Assembly (NCBI GenBank): GCA_018266395.1
Contig: JAFEAM010000017.1
Coordinates: 124,001-188,000 of the forward strand
Direction: 5' to 3'
DNA: 64,000 nt
Origin: Bacteroidota bacterium
GTDB taxonomy: Bacteria > Bacteroidota > Bacteroidia > Cytophagales > Cyclobacteriaceae
Within the stretch, counting starts at the first letter, position 1. Every line of letters starts with the position of its first letter. The translations under genes were made by a program, and so were the position numbers. The notes under the pieces were generated by a model. The model saw nothing but the letters and a program-made list of their open reading frames with translations, ran no database searches and was not told the origin of the DNA. Below, in pieces: positions 17,147-27,222 of the stretch.

Positions 17147-18274
17147 TTATTGCTCAGGGAAAACTTCAAATAACAGTAACTGTGTCTCCTGAGTCTCCTG
17201 GAAATTATTATCACTGACAAAAAGCAGGCTGCGGTGGCCATTGGCAAGCGCTGGACCAAAAGTGACGCCTTCGACATTATCCACATAAACCCCCAATGAT
17301 TCCATATTTAACAGCAGCGTCTTCTGCATCGGAACAAAACTTTGGTTGGAGCCAAGCGACGAAAATTCTTTTACGTCTGTAGCCTTGCTAAAATCAGCCT
17401 TAAAGACTTTGATAACACAACCTTGTTTTCCAGTTGAAAACGACCGTTCAATGACCAGTAATTCACTTCCTCCAAGATAGAGTATCTCGGAAATCCCGTT
17501 GACCTTGAAACCATCTGCAGGAGCGGAAGGGTACGCAACAGGCTCCAGCGCATAGGCGTACTGAGCCTTCTGCTTGCCCTCCGGCAACCCGAGTTGAAAG
17601 AATCGCACCCAGAATGGCCCTTTGTCCAATGAGGCGCGGGGACCATCCTCCATTAAGGGTTCTTCAAGACAGGTGAACAATTCCGAGTATTCCTTGTTGA
17701 AGGTTATGCCCTCCAACGCTCCGTTGTTTCTTGGACCGCCTTCCGCCTGTTTCATGTGAAGAATTTCAGGCAGAATGATCTGACCGGTTTCCTTGCCGGT
17801 CAGATCGGCGATATGGACCGAAGGATTGATGAGTGATCCAGGCTGCCCCACTTTCCTTTCACCCTCATCAGACCAGAACAATTGTTGAGTCTGCCTGTTG
17901 AACCTGATGCTTTCGGCGTCGGCGTTTCCAGGCCGGCTTCCTACCATCGGCCAGACATTCAGAAAATGCAGACTGTCGATTCGTGTACCTGTAATATGAA
18001 GTCTTGCCTCGTAAAATCTTGCCTGTTTGTCGTCAGATATGAAGATCAAAGACTTATCCTCCGGTATATAGTCAACACCTGAAAGACCTCCAACCCGTGT
18101 CTTCTCGAAGGACGTGTTATAAGGAATCGTGAAGGTCTGAAGGTAGCGCAGACCACGTATAGTTTGTTTTGCTTGCCCGTGAGACACGTGACTTACCAGC
18201 ATTAAACCAATCAGCAATGTGAAAAAATGCCTGTTATGGTTTCTGTCGGGATTGAATACAAATGAAGAGATCAT
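17147..18274 (-). CDS. Secreted esterase-like / phytase-like beta-propeller protein
   Basis: 375 residues with a signal peptide (hydrophobic core LLIGLMLVSHVSHGQA, cleavage near residue 35). The mature part matches the 'esterase-like activity of phytase' family: GGLSGVDYIPEDKSLIFISDD at the start, NADAESIRF, a central GALEGITF and VEGVTFGPALANGHRSLLFVSDNNF near the end. These are predicted six-bladed propellers acting on phosphoesters; activity is not shown for most members. It is followed upstream by a TonB-dependent receptor 55 bp away on the same strand, so uptake plus hydrolysis of a phosphate ester is a plausible joint job. Confidence 0.85.
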   Translation of the reverse strand: MISSFVFNPDRNHNRHFFTLLIGLMLVSHVSHGQAKQTIRGLRYLQTFTIPYNTSFEKTRVGGLSGVDYIPEDKSLIFISDDKQARFYEARLHITGTRIDSLHFLNVWPMVGSRPGNADAESIRFNRQTQQLFWSDEGERKVGQPGSLINPSVHIADLTGKETGQIILPEILHMKQAEGGPRNNGALEGITFNKEYSELFTCLEEPLMEDGPRASLDKGPFWVRFFQLGLPEGKQKAQYAYALEPVAYPSAPADGFKVNGISEILYLGGSELLVIERSFSTGKQGCVIKVFKADFSKATDVKEFSSLGSNQSFVPMQKTLLLNMESLGVYVDNVEGVTFGPALANGHRSLLFVSDNNFQETQETQLLLFEVFPEQ

Positions 18275-18329
18275 GGGTGTTGGCAGTATTCCATCTGCAA
18301 AGTAAGCAAAGGAGATGCCGCAGTTGACA

Positions 18330-20804
18330 TCAATTGTCGGTTTCTTCGGCTTTCAGTTTTCTTTCCTTTTCCTGCAATTTCTTGCCAATCCTGTAGCTGA
18401 AGTTCACCTTGAATATGAAGTTGTGAAGTGTGCTCGTGGTTCGTTGTGATACATATGGAGAATCCAACACTGAATAGACGTTGAAATTCGGAGTGGCGAA
18501 GTTGTCAACGCCCATGCCCAGCGACCCTGCCTTATTCCAGATTTCCTTTCTTACGCCGAAGCTCTGCGTGTTCACCCCTGTACGATATCCTTGCAGGTTG
18601 AAGGAACTACCCTGAAAAACAACAAACAGCTGTGCTGACCAACCTTTGTTGAAGTTATAGTTACCTGAAAGCCGGTAGTTCTGTGTGAAGCCGCTGTTGG
18701 TTGTGTTTAGGATGGCAACATTTGAATTGTTCCTGAGTATGCGATAGATCCAGTCGATGCCGCCATTCAGGGTAAAACGTTCTGTAAAATTGATGCTTGC
18801 AAATGCTGTAAATCCATAGTTTCCTTCCGAACCGAGATTCTGGTATACGGAAATAATGGTGTCATTTTTTACGACACGTGCGGGCTGAATATCGTTGGTG
18901 TTGTACCTGGACCAAAGCGAAAGGTTTAGGGTTCCTTTGGGGAGATTGGTTTTGTAAGCAATTTCATAATTGTCGGCAAACTCAGGTTTGAGGTTTGGAT
19001 TGCCCAGGGTTGCATTGAGCGGATTGGATGCCTGCAGATTGGGATTCAGCGCCTGGAGCCATGGGCGGACAATCCGCCGGTTATAGGCAATTCTCAACTG
19101 CCGTCCTTTTGTAAGCTTGCGTGTCAGATTCACAGAGGGGACCATCACTCCATACGAGGGGATGCTCAGATCGGGTTGCCCTTCAAAGTGTGCGTTGATG
19201 CTGGTGTATTCATAGCGTCCGCCTGCCTTTGCAGACCATCCGCTTTTGGAGTCAATGGAATAGCTGAGATAGGCTGCCGTGATGTCCTGCTGGTAGTTGA
19301 AATTATTGTTCAGTCCCGGTGCAGTGGAGGGAACAAAAGGGCCTGAATCACCTTGTCCCTTATAGTAAGTGTAATCACTACTGACATTCCGCCAGGTTCC
19401 CTTGCCTCCGAATTCCAGCATCTGATTTTCGCTGATGGGTTCCTGATAATCAATTTGCACACTGGTCTCCTGGTTGAAACCGTTATTAACATTCCTGTAA
19501 CGGTAAAGGTCAGCAGGGTTTGTGGCCTGCTCAGTAGAGGAGGTGTACTCCAGGTTCTGGTCATTACGGCTGAAGATAGCCAGCATATTGAGCTGCCTTC
19601 TTTTCTTTTCAAAGTCGCGGGTGTAACCTATGCTGCCGTCCAGGTTGGCACCGGTAATGATGGTTTTCACATTTCTCAAGGTTGAATTGATCAGGCTGTC
19701 GTGCCGGTAGGTATTGGTCAGCAAGTCATCCTGATACGCATTCATTGAACGTTGCCCGTAGCGGGTGCTGACATTCACGGAGTTCTTCGCGTTGATGTCA
19801 TAGTCCCAGTTCAAAGTAAACTGATTGTTGAGCCCGTCGCTTCTGTTGTGATTGGTCTGAACATTGAGCAGGGTGTCCTTATCGGACCTGGTGGTCTGTT
19901 CATTATGAAAGTCAGAAATGACATTGTACTGCCAGCGCTGGAAGGCGCCCATGGACACCCCCATCTTGCCTCTGCGGTAGCTCACGTTGGCTCCTGCGTT
20001 GGAACCCCTGGTGCCGGCGCTTCCATCAGCGTTAACGAACATCCCTTCCAGTGTATTCTTCTTGAGGACGATGTTGATTATGCCGGCAGAACCCTCAGCA
20101 TCATAAGCCGCGGAAGGCGATGTAATGACTTCCACACTTTTGATCATATCTGCCGGAATTTGTTTGAGGGCGTCTGCTACACTCGTGGCAGTAATGGTAG
20201 AAGGTTTATTGTTGATTAGCACCCTGACGCTGGAACTTCCCTTCAACGATACATTTCCGTCCATATCGACAGAGAGCATGGGCACACGCTTCAATACATC
20301 TGTTGCATCACCACCTTTTGTGGTAACATCTTGTTCCGCGTTATAAATGGTTCGATCCACTTTTTCTTCCACCAGGTTCTTTTCTCCTTTCACCACAATC
20401 TCTTCAAGCAACTTTACTGAGACCGAAAGCGATAGGGTTCCCATTTCGAGATCTTTCCTGGACCCCACGACGACCGGTATCTTCTTCGATTCGTAGCCAA
20501 TGAAAGAGATAACGACATCATACCGCCCGGCCCCCATTTTGGTTATGCTAAAGCGTCCCTTTTCATCTGCCACCGCTCCGTTAACCGGTTTGCCTGTTGC
20601 AGGGTCGAGGACTGCCACATTGGCGAACTCTACCGGCTGGTGGGTCAGTGAATCCGCAACAGAGCCCGTTATCCTGTAATTCCCTTTATTGGGGTTGACC
20701 TGGCCCATAGCAAGTGTTGACCTGATGAACAAAAATGTTATGAGTAGAAGCGGAATAAGATTTGTTCTCGTCCGGTTTTGCACTGAAGGTAAAGGGGCAG
20801 GCAT
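18330..20804 (-). CDS. TonB-dependent receptor, outer membrane beta-barrel family
   Basis: About 824 residues from the ATG at 20804, chosen because it puts a normal signal peptide (NLIPLLLITFLFIRSTLAMGQ) at the N-terminus; ATGs at 20840 and 20903 give longer, poorly charged leaders. Domain order: carboxypeptidase-regulatory-like domain (ITGSVADSLTHQPVEFANVAV...), plug domain (VDRTIYNAEQD...VLKRVPMLSVDMDGNVSLKGSSSVRVLIN, AEGSAGIINIVLKK), then a long barrel of the OMP_b-brl_3 type ending in VNFSYRIGKKL plus a charged tail. It would import a ligand with TonB energy. Ligand unknown; the phytase-like neighbour hints at a phosphate ester or chelate. Confidence 0.87.
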   Translation of the reverse strand: MPAPLPSVQNRTRTNLIPLLLITFLFIRSTLAMGQVNPNKGNYRITGSVADSLTHQPVEFANVAVLDPATGKPVNGAVADEKGRFSITKMGAGRYDVVISFIGYESKKIPVVVGSRKDLEMGTLSLSVSVKLLEEIVVKGEKNLVEEKVDRTIYNAEQDVTTKGGDATDVLKRVPMLSVDMDGNVSLKGSSSVRVLINNKPSTITATSVADALKQIPADMIKSVEVITSPSAAYDAEGSAGIINIVLKKNTLEGMFVNADGSAGTRGSNAGANVSYRRGKMGVSMGAFQRWQYNVISDFHNEQTTRSDKDTLLNVQTNHNRSDGLNNQFTLNWDYDINAKNSVNVSTRYGQRSMNAYQDDLLTNTYRHDSLINSTLRNVKTIITGANLDGSIGYTRDFEKKRRQLNMLAIFSRNDQNLEYTSSTEQATNPADLYRYRNVNNGFNQETSVQIDYQEPISENQMLEFGGKGTWRNVSSDYTYYKGQGDSGPFVPSTAPGLNNNFNYQQDITAAYLSYSIDSKSGWSAKAGGRYEYTSINAHFEGQPDLSIPSYGVMVPSVNLTRKLTKGRQLRIAYNRRIVRPWLQALNPNLQASNPLNATLGNPNLKPEFADNYEIAYKTNLPKGTLNLSLWSRYNTNDIQPARVVKNDTIISVYQNLGSEGNYGFTAFASINFTERFTLNGGIDWIYRILRNNSNVAILNTTNSGFTQNYRLSGNYNFNKGWSAQLFVVFQGSSFNLQGYRTGVNTQSFGVRKEIWNKAGSLGMGVDNFATPNFNVYSVLDSPYVSQRTTSTLHNFIFKVNFSYRIGKKLQEKERKLKAEETDN

Positions 20805-20961
20805 GAAGGTGGTGGATGGATTGGCTTGAGATGAAATCATGCTAGGGTTGTCACATTCAATTGACCGCAAAAATGCGCCTTTGACAGTCGCAGGATTAGA
20901 CATCTATAAGTATCGAATTATTCCTTACACCGTCGGAAGAATTTGCGGATGACCGGAGACG

Positions 20962-21441
20962 CTAAAGCCACCTTTTGACTTTGGTACAGTATTGTGCATA
21001 ATCGACGCCAAAGTCCCTGCGGTTTCTCGGTTCTTCATGGAAGAGAACGAATAGGTGGAACCCGACACCAATCAGGACGGTGTAAATCCAGAGAGCAGTC
21101 GAACCGGTCATGATGGATTCGCCTGTAAGCATAAGCAATACTCCCACATACATGGGATTTCTGGTGTACTTGTAAGGTCCACCTGTTACCAGAACTTTGG
21201 TGGGGTCTGCAGGAGACAAGGTTCCTTTCCCATCCTTGCCGAACCTGATGATGCAAAGGCCGAGTATTGCAAGCCCGGAAAGAAATATGAAAACTCCAAT
21301 GAAGACTGCAAGATGAAATGGTTCCTTAAACAGTTTTTGCCAATACATTCGGGCAATCAACCATGGAAGAAGACCGGCCACCAGTCCGGGGTGGACCAGG
21401 GTAAAGAAGAGATTGCGAACACTAAGTGGTACACGTGACAT
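20962..21441 (-). CDS. Isoprenylcysteine-carboxylmethyltransferase-like membrane protein
   Basis: 159 residues from the ATG at 21441, which lies just behind a good promoter; an upstream ATG at 21507 is unlikely because it lies above that promoter. Four or five membrane helices, then the family signature GPYKYTRNPMYVGVLLMLTGESI with the Arg-Asn-Pro core, and a C-terminal HEEPRNRRDFGVDYAQYCTKVKRW. In ICMT/PEMT-like enzymes these bind AdoMet and methylate lipids or prenylated thiols; the bacterial substrate is unknown. The opposite-strand WG gene starts 78 bp away. Confidence 0.85.
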   Translation of the reverse strand: MSRVPLSVRNLFFTLVHPGLVAGLLPWLIARMYWQKLFKEPFHLAVFIGVFIFLSGLAILGLCIIRFGKDGKGTLSPADPTKVLVTGGPYKYTRNPMYVGVLLMLTGESIMTGSTALWIYTVLIGVGFHLFVLFHEEPRNRRDFGVDYAQYCTKVKRWL

Positions 21442-21449
21442 TAAACAGA

Positions 21450-21481
21450 TAAATCTAAAGGGATTGGTTTGCCCTTGCAAA
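21450..21481 (-). promoter_or_regulatory. Bacteroidota-type promoter of the ICMT-like gene
   Basis: Read on the minus strand: TTTG (21481-21478), a 20-bp spacer, then TAGATTTA (21457-21450), one base off TAnnTTTG. It is 8 bp before the ATG at 21441, implying a very short leader. Confidence 0.5.
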
Positions 21482-21518
21482 ATGAATAATCGATACTTAC
21501 GTTTCATTTAAAGAATTG

Positions 21519-24086
21519 ATGAGGCTCACTTTGGTTCTAATCATGGTTTTGTCGTCAAGGTTTTCCTTTTCCCAGGTCAATCCCGACAAACTCATGTCAA
21601 CCATGGATAAGTCAAAGTGGGTGAAGGCTGGACAATCGCTCTACAAATCCGCGAGAAAGGACACCTCAAGTGCAGAGACCGGCTACTTGCTGGGATTATA
21701 TTACCTCAACCCCGACAATCCCGCCTATCAGATTGACTCGGCCGACCATTACTGCAAGCTATCGGTGAGGAGATATCGGAATTTGAGTGTTAAGGAACGG
21801 GAGCGGCTACTCCGGGTTCCAATGGATAGCGGTTCATTGTCAACGCTCCGAAAGCACATCGACAGCAGCGCATTTGAAAGAGCCAAGTCTATTCACTCCG
21901 TTGAAGCCTATCAGCGATTCATTGATCATTTTGCGAATGCCGATCAAAGACGGGCTGCCATGGAATTGCGGGATGAAATCGCATTCACGGAAGCGTTGAA
22001 AAGAAACACATGGAACAGTTTCCAGATCTTCCTCACCAAATACCCTGCTTCACATCGGGCTGGAGAAGCCAGAGAACGGTATGAAAAGTTATTGTTTGAT
22101 GACAAGACTTCCGATCATAAGCTCAAGAGCTACATCACATTTTATCATCAGTATCCGCAAAGTCCTTATCGCAGAATTGCGGAACGTTACATCTTTGAAC
22201 TTTCCACCGCATCCGGGAAGCCGGAGGATTTCGTTCATTTTATCAAACAGTACCCCGGAAGTAGCTGGGCAGTGATCGGCAAGGACATTCTGATGGGGTT
22301 GAAACCTGAAAGCAGTGATCAGTTGCCGGATTACTGGCGGACGGACTCAGTGAAGCATGTTGAAGCGCTCAATAGCACATACTGGGTACCCATATATAAG
22401 GCCGGGGTTTTTGGGTTTATGACTGCAACGGGTGAGGAAGTAATGCCGCCGCAGTTTACTTCTGTTGATGAGAAGTATCAATGTGGTAAGATTGAAGATC
22501 GCTGGCTGATCACCAACACGGGCCTGGTGGCCAGGAATGGTAAGGTACTTTTTCGCGGTAATGTTGACGACGCAGTGGACATTGGGGGCGGCTTCATCGA
22601 AGTTGATGCCGATTCCGGAAACTTCGTTCTTCACGAATCAGGGTTCACGATTGGCAAAGGTGCGGTTGATGCGTCCGATGTCATAGCAGACCGTTATCTC
22701 ACGCTGAAGAAGGGTGGAAAGTGGGCGCTCTATACCCTGACCGGAAGATTGTTGATGCCGCATTTGTATGATGAGACAGCAGCAATTGATACATTAATCG
22801 TTCTCACAAGGAATGGAAGAAAAGTCCTTACCCTGCCCATGAGAATCGCAGCTGTGGCAGAAGGAAATAATCTGGTTGAAGATCATGTTTATGACGATGT
22901 GCGCCGCTGGGGTCCGCAACAATACTGGGTTCGCAATGGCGTGCTTGAAGGAGTGGTGGATGCCCGGCTGAATTTCATCATTCCCCTTGATCGCCAGGTG
23001 CTGAAGAAGACTTCATTTGGATTCTTGAAAGGAAAGGATAAAATATACGTAAAAGGAATACCTTCCCTTGAGAACGATGCTTTCGTTTCGGTAACGGAAC
23101 AGGGATCATGGGTTCGTCTGAAAAAAGAACGTGGGCCTACGTTGCTTTACGATCGGACAACCCAAATCACAGAAAGTGGTGACAGTGTCTGGTTTCAGGG
23201 GCCGGTAGCCTTTATGGCAAAAGGTGATTCCATTTATGCATTTCTGCCTTCAGGACTCAAGCTCGACTTTCATTCGGATGAGAAATTTCAGCTCAGGGAA
23301 TTTGGCGATCGTTCCTGGCTCATTGTGCCGGAGAAGAAACTCAAATCGGTTTATGAAGCCACTACCGGTCAGAAAATCTTTACCATGGATTTCGATCTTA
23401 TCGAACCGGTCAGGGAAGATGCATTCCTGATAACCAGAGGTCAGAAAAAAGGCCTGTACAGCGCTGAGGGCAAAGGTTTGGTCCCACTCGAATATGACGC
23501 AATTGTGAAAAGCGGCCCCTCTTCCTTCTCTTTACTCAAAGACCGGAAGTTCGGATGGTATGACCTGGATACGCGCATGTTGACGAAACCGACCTTCGAC
23601 CGTAATATAAAACCCTATAACCGCCAGTATCGTGTTGGATTCAAGAGTACCGGTTATGGTTTTATAACACCCGACGGAAAGCCTGTTGGAAATTTTGAAT
23701 GGGAAGAAACGCTGTATTGGAACGACTCCGTTGCATGGGTGAAGAAGGGATCACAATGGGCCCTTTGGGATATTCGCAACAAGCAGAACAGATTGGAAAG
23801 GATACGATCCTTCAGCCCGGTCAGGGACCTGCCTAATGACAAGGTCTATCAGGTAAGACAAGACAATGCTTTTGGTGTGATCAGCAGTCAATCTGGGGTC
23901 GTGGTACCGATTCAATACAGCGACATTGTCAATATAGGGACGCAGGAACAGCCGCTGTATTTCACCGAACATCACATTGAGGAGGCCGCGATCTCCGTAG
24001 TGATTTATTATGATCAAACGGGAAAAATAATTCGCAAGCAGGCGGTGGAGGCCTCAGAATTCGAAAAGATTTATTGCGATAATTAG
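21519..24086 (+). CDS. Secreted WG-repeat protein with N-terminal TPR-like region
   Basis: 855 residues from the ATG at 21519. Signal peptide to about residue 19 (LVLIMVLSSRFSFSQ). Residues ~20-260 are helical and look like tetratricopeptide or Sel1-type repeats (SADHYCKLSVRRYRNLS, YQRFIDHF, FQIFLTKYPASHRAGEA, FIKQYPGSSWAV). From ~275 to the end come many WG-type repeats: KAGVFGFMTATGEEVMPPQF, KGGKWALYTLTGRLLMPHLYDE, RKFGWYDLDTRM, GYGFITPDGKPVG, DNAFGVISSQSGVVVPIQYSD. WG proteins are surface or periplasmic scaffolds of unknown function. It is followed by the phosphatase gene 69 bp later. Confidence 0.85.
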   Translation: MRLTLVLIMVLSSRFSFSQVNPDKLMSTMDKSKWVKAGQSLYKSARKDTSSAETGYLLGLYYLNPDNPAYQIDSADHYCKLSVRRYRNLSVKERERLLRVPMDSGSLSTLRKHIDSSAFERAKSIHSVEAYQRFIDHFANADQRRAAMELRDEIAFTEALKRNTWNSFQIFLTKYPASHRAGEARERYEKLLFDDKTSDHKLKSYITFYHQYPQSPYRRIAERYIFELSTASGKPEDFVHFIKQYPGSSWAVIGKDILMGLKPESSDQLPDYWRTDSVKHVEALNSTYWVPIYKAGVFGFMTATGEEVMPPQFTSVDEKYQCGKIEDRWLITNTGLVARNGKVLFRGNVDDAVDIGGGFIEVDADSGNFVLHESGFTIGKGAVDASDVIADRYLTLKKGGKWALYTLTGRLLMPHLYDETAAIDTLIVLTRNGRKVLTLPMRIAAVAEGNNLVEDHVYDDVRRWGPQQYWVRNGVLEGVVDARLNFIIPLDRQVLKKTSFGFLKGKDKIYVKGIPSLENDAFVSVTEQGSWVRLKKERGPTLLYDRTTQITESGDSVWFQGPVAFMAKGDSIYAFLPSGLKLDFHSDEKFQLREFGDRSWLIVPEKKLKSVYEATTGQKIFTMDFDLIEPVREDAFLITRGQKKGLYSAEGKGLVPLEYDAIVKSGPSSFSLLKDRKFGWYDLDTRMLTKPTFDRNIKPYNRQYRVGFKSTGYGFITPDGKPVGNFEWEETLYWNDSVAWVKKGSQWALWDIRNKQNRLERIRSFSPVRDLPNDKVYQVRQDNAFGVISSQSGVVVPIQYSDIVNIGTQEQPLYFTEHHIEEAAISVVIYYDQTGKIIRKQAVEASEFEKIYCDN

Positions 24087-24155
24087 TCAATGCCGCCGGT
24101 GGGAATTTCCGGTATGCTTATTGGTTTATTGATATATTCGCAGGACCCTATTCAT

Positions 24156-25790
24156 ATGAAAAGAATCGTTTTTGTTGTTTCGCTCTTTTTAATAACGAGT
24201 GCACACGCCCAGGGCCCCAAACTGGTTGTTGGTATTGTCGTGGATCAGATGCGTCAGGAATATCTATATCGGTTTGAAAAGAAGTTTGGCACAGGTGGAT
24301 TCAAGCGGCTGATGAACGACGGTTTCATGCTGAAGAATGCACACTATAATTATATCCCCACTTTCACCGGCCCTGGCCATGCCTCCATCTACACCGGCAC
24401 CACACCGGCCATCCACGGCATCATCGGAAATGACTGGTATGACAGGACTACCAAGACAGATGTGAATTGCGTGGGTGATGAACGCCAGAAACCTGTTGGA
24501 AGTGAAAAGGGCAACGGTGATGTATCTCCCTGGAGACTGCTCTCCAGCACGGTCACTGATGAACTTAAGATATCTACCCAGAAAAGGGCCAAGGTAGTCG
24601 GATTTTCCATGAAGGACAGAGGAGCAGTATTGCCCGCTGGCCATATGGCTGATGGTGCTTACTGGTTTGACGGCACTACAGGAAAGTTTATCAGCAGCAC
24701 ATACTACAAACCCGGACTTCCGCTGTGGCTTGATAAGTTCAATGGACAGAACCTGGCAGACCAATATCTCAATCAGGACTGGAATACATTGCTGCCTATC
24801 GAGCAGTACACAGAAAGCGGTCCCGATGATACGAACTATGAAACCCAATTGAAGGGCAAGGAGCAGCGGCCCACCTTCCCTTATCCGTTGAAGGTCATGA
24901 GAGCTGCTTACGGCAATTTCGAATTGATTAACACAACCCCTTTTGGAGATGACCTGCTGACCGATGTCGCAAAGGCCTCACTTGATGGTGAAGAACTGGG
25001 CAAGGATGAGGTTACGGATTTTCTGACCATTTCTTACTCATGTCCGGATATCATCGGCCACGCAATGGGACCGCAGTCCGTTGAAGTGGAAGACGCATAC
25101 CTGCGGCTTGACAAAAATATTGAAACATTGCTGAAAGAGCTTGACCGGCATGTGGGTGCCGGGCAGTATGTAGTATTTCTCACCGCCGATCATGCGGTAG
25201 CGGAAGTGCCCCAGTTTCTGAAGGATAACAAGATGATCGGCGGCATACTGAGGCAGACCATCATGGAGGCCGGCATCACCGAATACCTGAAGAAATATTA
25301 TCCTGACAAGAAAATGGTGGAACGGGTGATCAACCAGCAAGTCTTCTTAAGTACGGATGCATTTACCGGAGATCCCAAGACAGCTGGCGTAGATATGCTC
25401 GTGGTTAGTGACCTGATTGCGCGATATCTGATCACCCTTAATGGTGTGGCCCAGGTCTACAACAGTGCTGCTCTCAAAAACGGCAGTTTCACAGAGGGCG
25501 GAGCAAAGGGTGCCATCATCCGCGGATATAATCATAAGCGTTCCGGCGACATTGTGGTACTGGAGGAGCCAGGCTATATTGGATGGCAGGGTATAGTAGG
25601 GACCACTCACGGATCAGGCTACAGCTACGATACCCATGTGCCTGTGCTTTTCTATGGTTATGGCATCAACAAGGGCAGCTCACTCGCTTATCATCCCATT
25701 ACAGATATTGCGCCAACCCTCTCTGTGTTGCTGAAGATCAAGTTCCCCTCTGGGTGCACGGGCCAGCCGGCGGCCGAAGTGCTGAAATAG
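24156..25790 (+). CDS. PafA-like alkaline phosphatase family protein
   Basis: 544 residues from the ATG at 24156, which starts a good signal peptide (RIVFVVSLFLITSAHAQ). The mature protein begins with PKLVVGIVVDQMRQEYLYRF, giving the first metal-binding Asp, and then YIPTFTGPGHASIYTGTTP with the nucleophilic Thr of Bacteroidota PafA-type phosphatases. More metal ligands sit in SYSCPDIIGHAMGP and FLTADHAVAEVP, and near GTTHGSGYSYDTHVPVLFYG. It should hydrolyse phosphate monoesters (or phosphodiesters) in the periplasm with two zinc ions. The longer open frame from 24090 is not used, because it would bury the signal peptide. Confidence 0.9.
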   Translation: MKRIVFVVSLFLITSAHAQGPKLVVGIVVDQMRQEYLYRFEKKFGTGGFKRLMNDGFMLKNAHYNYIPTFTGPGHASIYTGTTPAIHGIIGNDWYDRTTKTDVNCVGDERQKPVGSEKGNGDVSPWRLLSSTVTDELKISTQKRAKVVGFSMKDRGAVLPAGHMADGAYWFDGTTGKFISSTYYKPGLPLWLDKFNGQNLADQYLNQDWNTLLPIEQYTESGPDDTNYETQLKGKEQRPTFPYPLKVMRAAYGNFELINTTPFGDDLLTDVAKASLDGEELGKDEVTDFLTISYSCPDIIGHAMGPQSVEVEDAYLRLDKNIETLLKELDRHVGAGQYVVFLTADHAVAEVPQFLKDNKMIGGILRQTIMEAGITEYLKKYYPDKKMVERVINQQVFLSTDAFTGDPKTAGVDMLVVSDLIARYLITLNGVAQVYNSAALKNGSFTEGGAKGAIIRGYNHKRSGDIVVLEEPGYIGWQGIVGTTHGSGYSYDTHVPVLFYGYGINKGSSLAYHPITDIAPTLSVLLKIKFPSGCTGQPAAEVLK

Positions 25791-25796
25791 CGGAAA

Positions 25797-27170
25797 TTAT
25801 CCGCCAAATACACCGAGCACATTAAGTGCCACCAACCCGATGATGATGGGGCAGACGTAGCGCACCGCAAAAACCCATATCTGTGCCGGTGAGAAGCCCA
25901 TTACCCGTGATGTTTTGAATCCGGGCGCACCCTGCGCAATTTCATCAACCAAAGTTTCGGTTTTGAAAAACCATCCGGTGTAGACGCAGGTCGACAGTAC
26001 CACCAGCATCATGAATAGCTTGCCAAAAAGATGATCAAGGATATCGGAGAATCCTTTCACCTCTGTCCCAAACATATTGACGGTCATGTTGGTGAGAAAA
26101 TCAGAACTTCCTGATGAAAGCGCAGATGGGACTCCGATCAGGAATGCTGCAACAGCCACCAGCGTGGCTGCCTGCCTGCGATTCCATCCGCGATTGTCGA
26201 TGAAATAGGCCGAGGGAGCCTCCAGCATCGATATCGTGGAAGTGATGGCGGCGAAAAACAGGAGGAGAAAGAATAAAGCGCCGGCAATATGGCCGAAGGG
26301 CATGACCTTGAAAATGTCTGCAAGTACGGTGAATACAAGTGTAGGCCCCTGACTCACTGAACCATTGAAAGCAAATACGGCAGGGAAGACCATGAACCCT
26401 GCCAGCAGTGCTACTGAGGTGTCCATCGCGCCAACCCAGAGACTTGAAGTGACGATGTTCTGATCTTTAGGCAGATAGGACCCGTAGGTGATCATCATCC
26501 CCCAACCGATACCGAGGGAAAAGAAAACCTGTGTGAGGGCGTCGAGCACTACTTTCCCGTTGATCTTGGAAAAATCTGGAACGAGGTAATACTCTAGTCC
26601 TTTCCCCGCACCTTCCAGGGTGACACTCCTTATGATAATGATGATGAGAATGACAAACAGGGCGGGCATCAGGATTTTAGTGGCTTTCTCAATCCCTCCG
26701 GATACCCCACCCAGTACAATCCAGGCAGTGGCAATAATTACAAAAGCACCCAATGGCACCACATATACCGGAGTGGCAATGAACTCAGTAAAGGTGATAT
26801 CGATAGCAAAGAGGGAATTGTAAATATAACCTACGGTCCAACCGGCAATAACGCTGTAGTAGGTGAGCACCGTAAAGGTGACGATCAGAGGAAGGATGCC
26901 GACGAGTGTGGTCCAAAACTTGTTGGCGCCAAAACCCTGCATCGCAGCAACCGGGCTTTTTCCGGAAAGCCTGCCAAGAGCTATCTCATTGATGAGCATG
27001 GGGGCACCTACAAGCACCACACACAATACATAAATAAATACAAATGCAGCCCCGCCATTCTCCCCCGTGAGATAGGGAAATCTCCAGATGTTACCCAGTC
27101 CCACAGCTGAGCCTGCGGCGGCCATTATGAAACCAAACCTGGAACCCCATTGTCCTCTGTTACCCGACAT
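25797..27170 (-). CDS. Sodium-dependent transporter, SNF/NSS family
   Basis: 457 residues, twelve or so membrane helices. The start RGQWGSRFGFIMAAAGSAVGLGNIWRFPYLTGENGGAAF is the classic first helix of LeuT-fold Na+:neurotransmitter symporters, with the Na+/substrate-site residues AVGLGN. Later family blocks include GPTLVFTVLADIF and FFAAITSTISMLEAPSAYFIDN. It co-transports Na+ with an amino acid or small amine; which one cannot be said. It is convergent with the phosphatase gene (6 bp between stops), and an upstream gene lies 53 bp away on the same strand. Confidence 0.92.
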   Translation of the reverse strand: MSGNRGQWGSRFGFIMAAAGSAVGLGNIWRFPYLTGENGGAAFVFIYVLCVVLVGAPMLINEIALGRLSGKSPVAAMQGFGANKFWTTLVGILPLIVTFTVLTYYSVIAGWTVGYIYNSLFAIDITFTEFIATPVYVVPLGAFVIIATAWIVLGGVSGGIEKATKILMPALFVILIIIIIRSVTLEGAGKGLEYYLVPDFSKINGKVVLDALTQVFFSLGIGWGMMITYGSYLPKDQNIVTSSLWVGAMDTSVALLAGFMVFPAVFAFNGSVSQGPTLVFTVLADIFKVMPFGHIAGALFFLLLFFAAITSTISMLEAPSAYFIDNRGWNRRQAATLVAVAAFLIGVPSALSSGSSDFLTNMTVNMFGTEVKGFSDILDHLFGKLFMMLVVLSTCVYTGWFFKTETLVDEIAQGAPGFKTSRVMGFSPAQIWVFAVRYVCPIIIGLVALNVLGVFGG

Positions 27171-27222
27171 AATAATTGGATTAAAGATAAAATGGCCGGC
27201 AGATTAGGAATTATTCGCGTAT

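Noticed and set aside
24090-24155. N-terminal extension of the PafA-like phosphatase
   Set aside because: It would place ~22 residues before a standard signal peptide.
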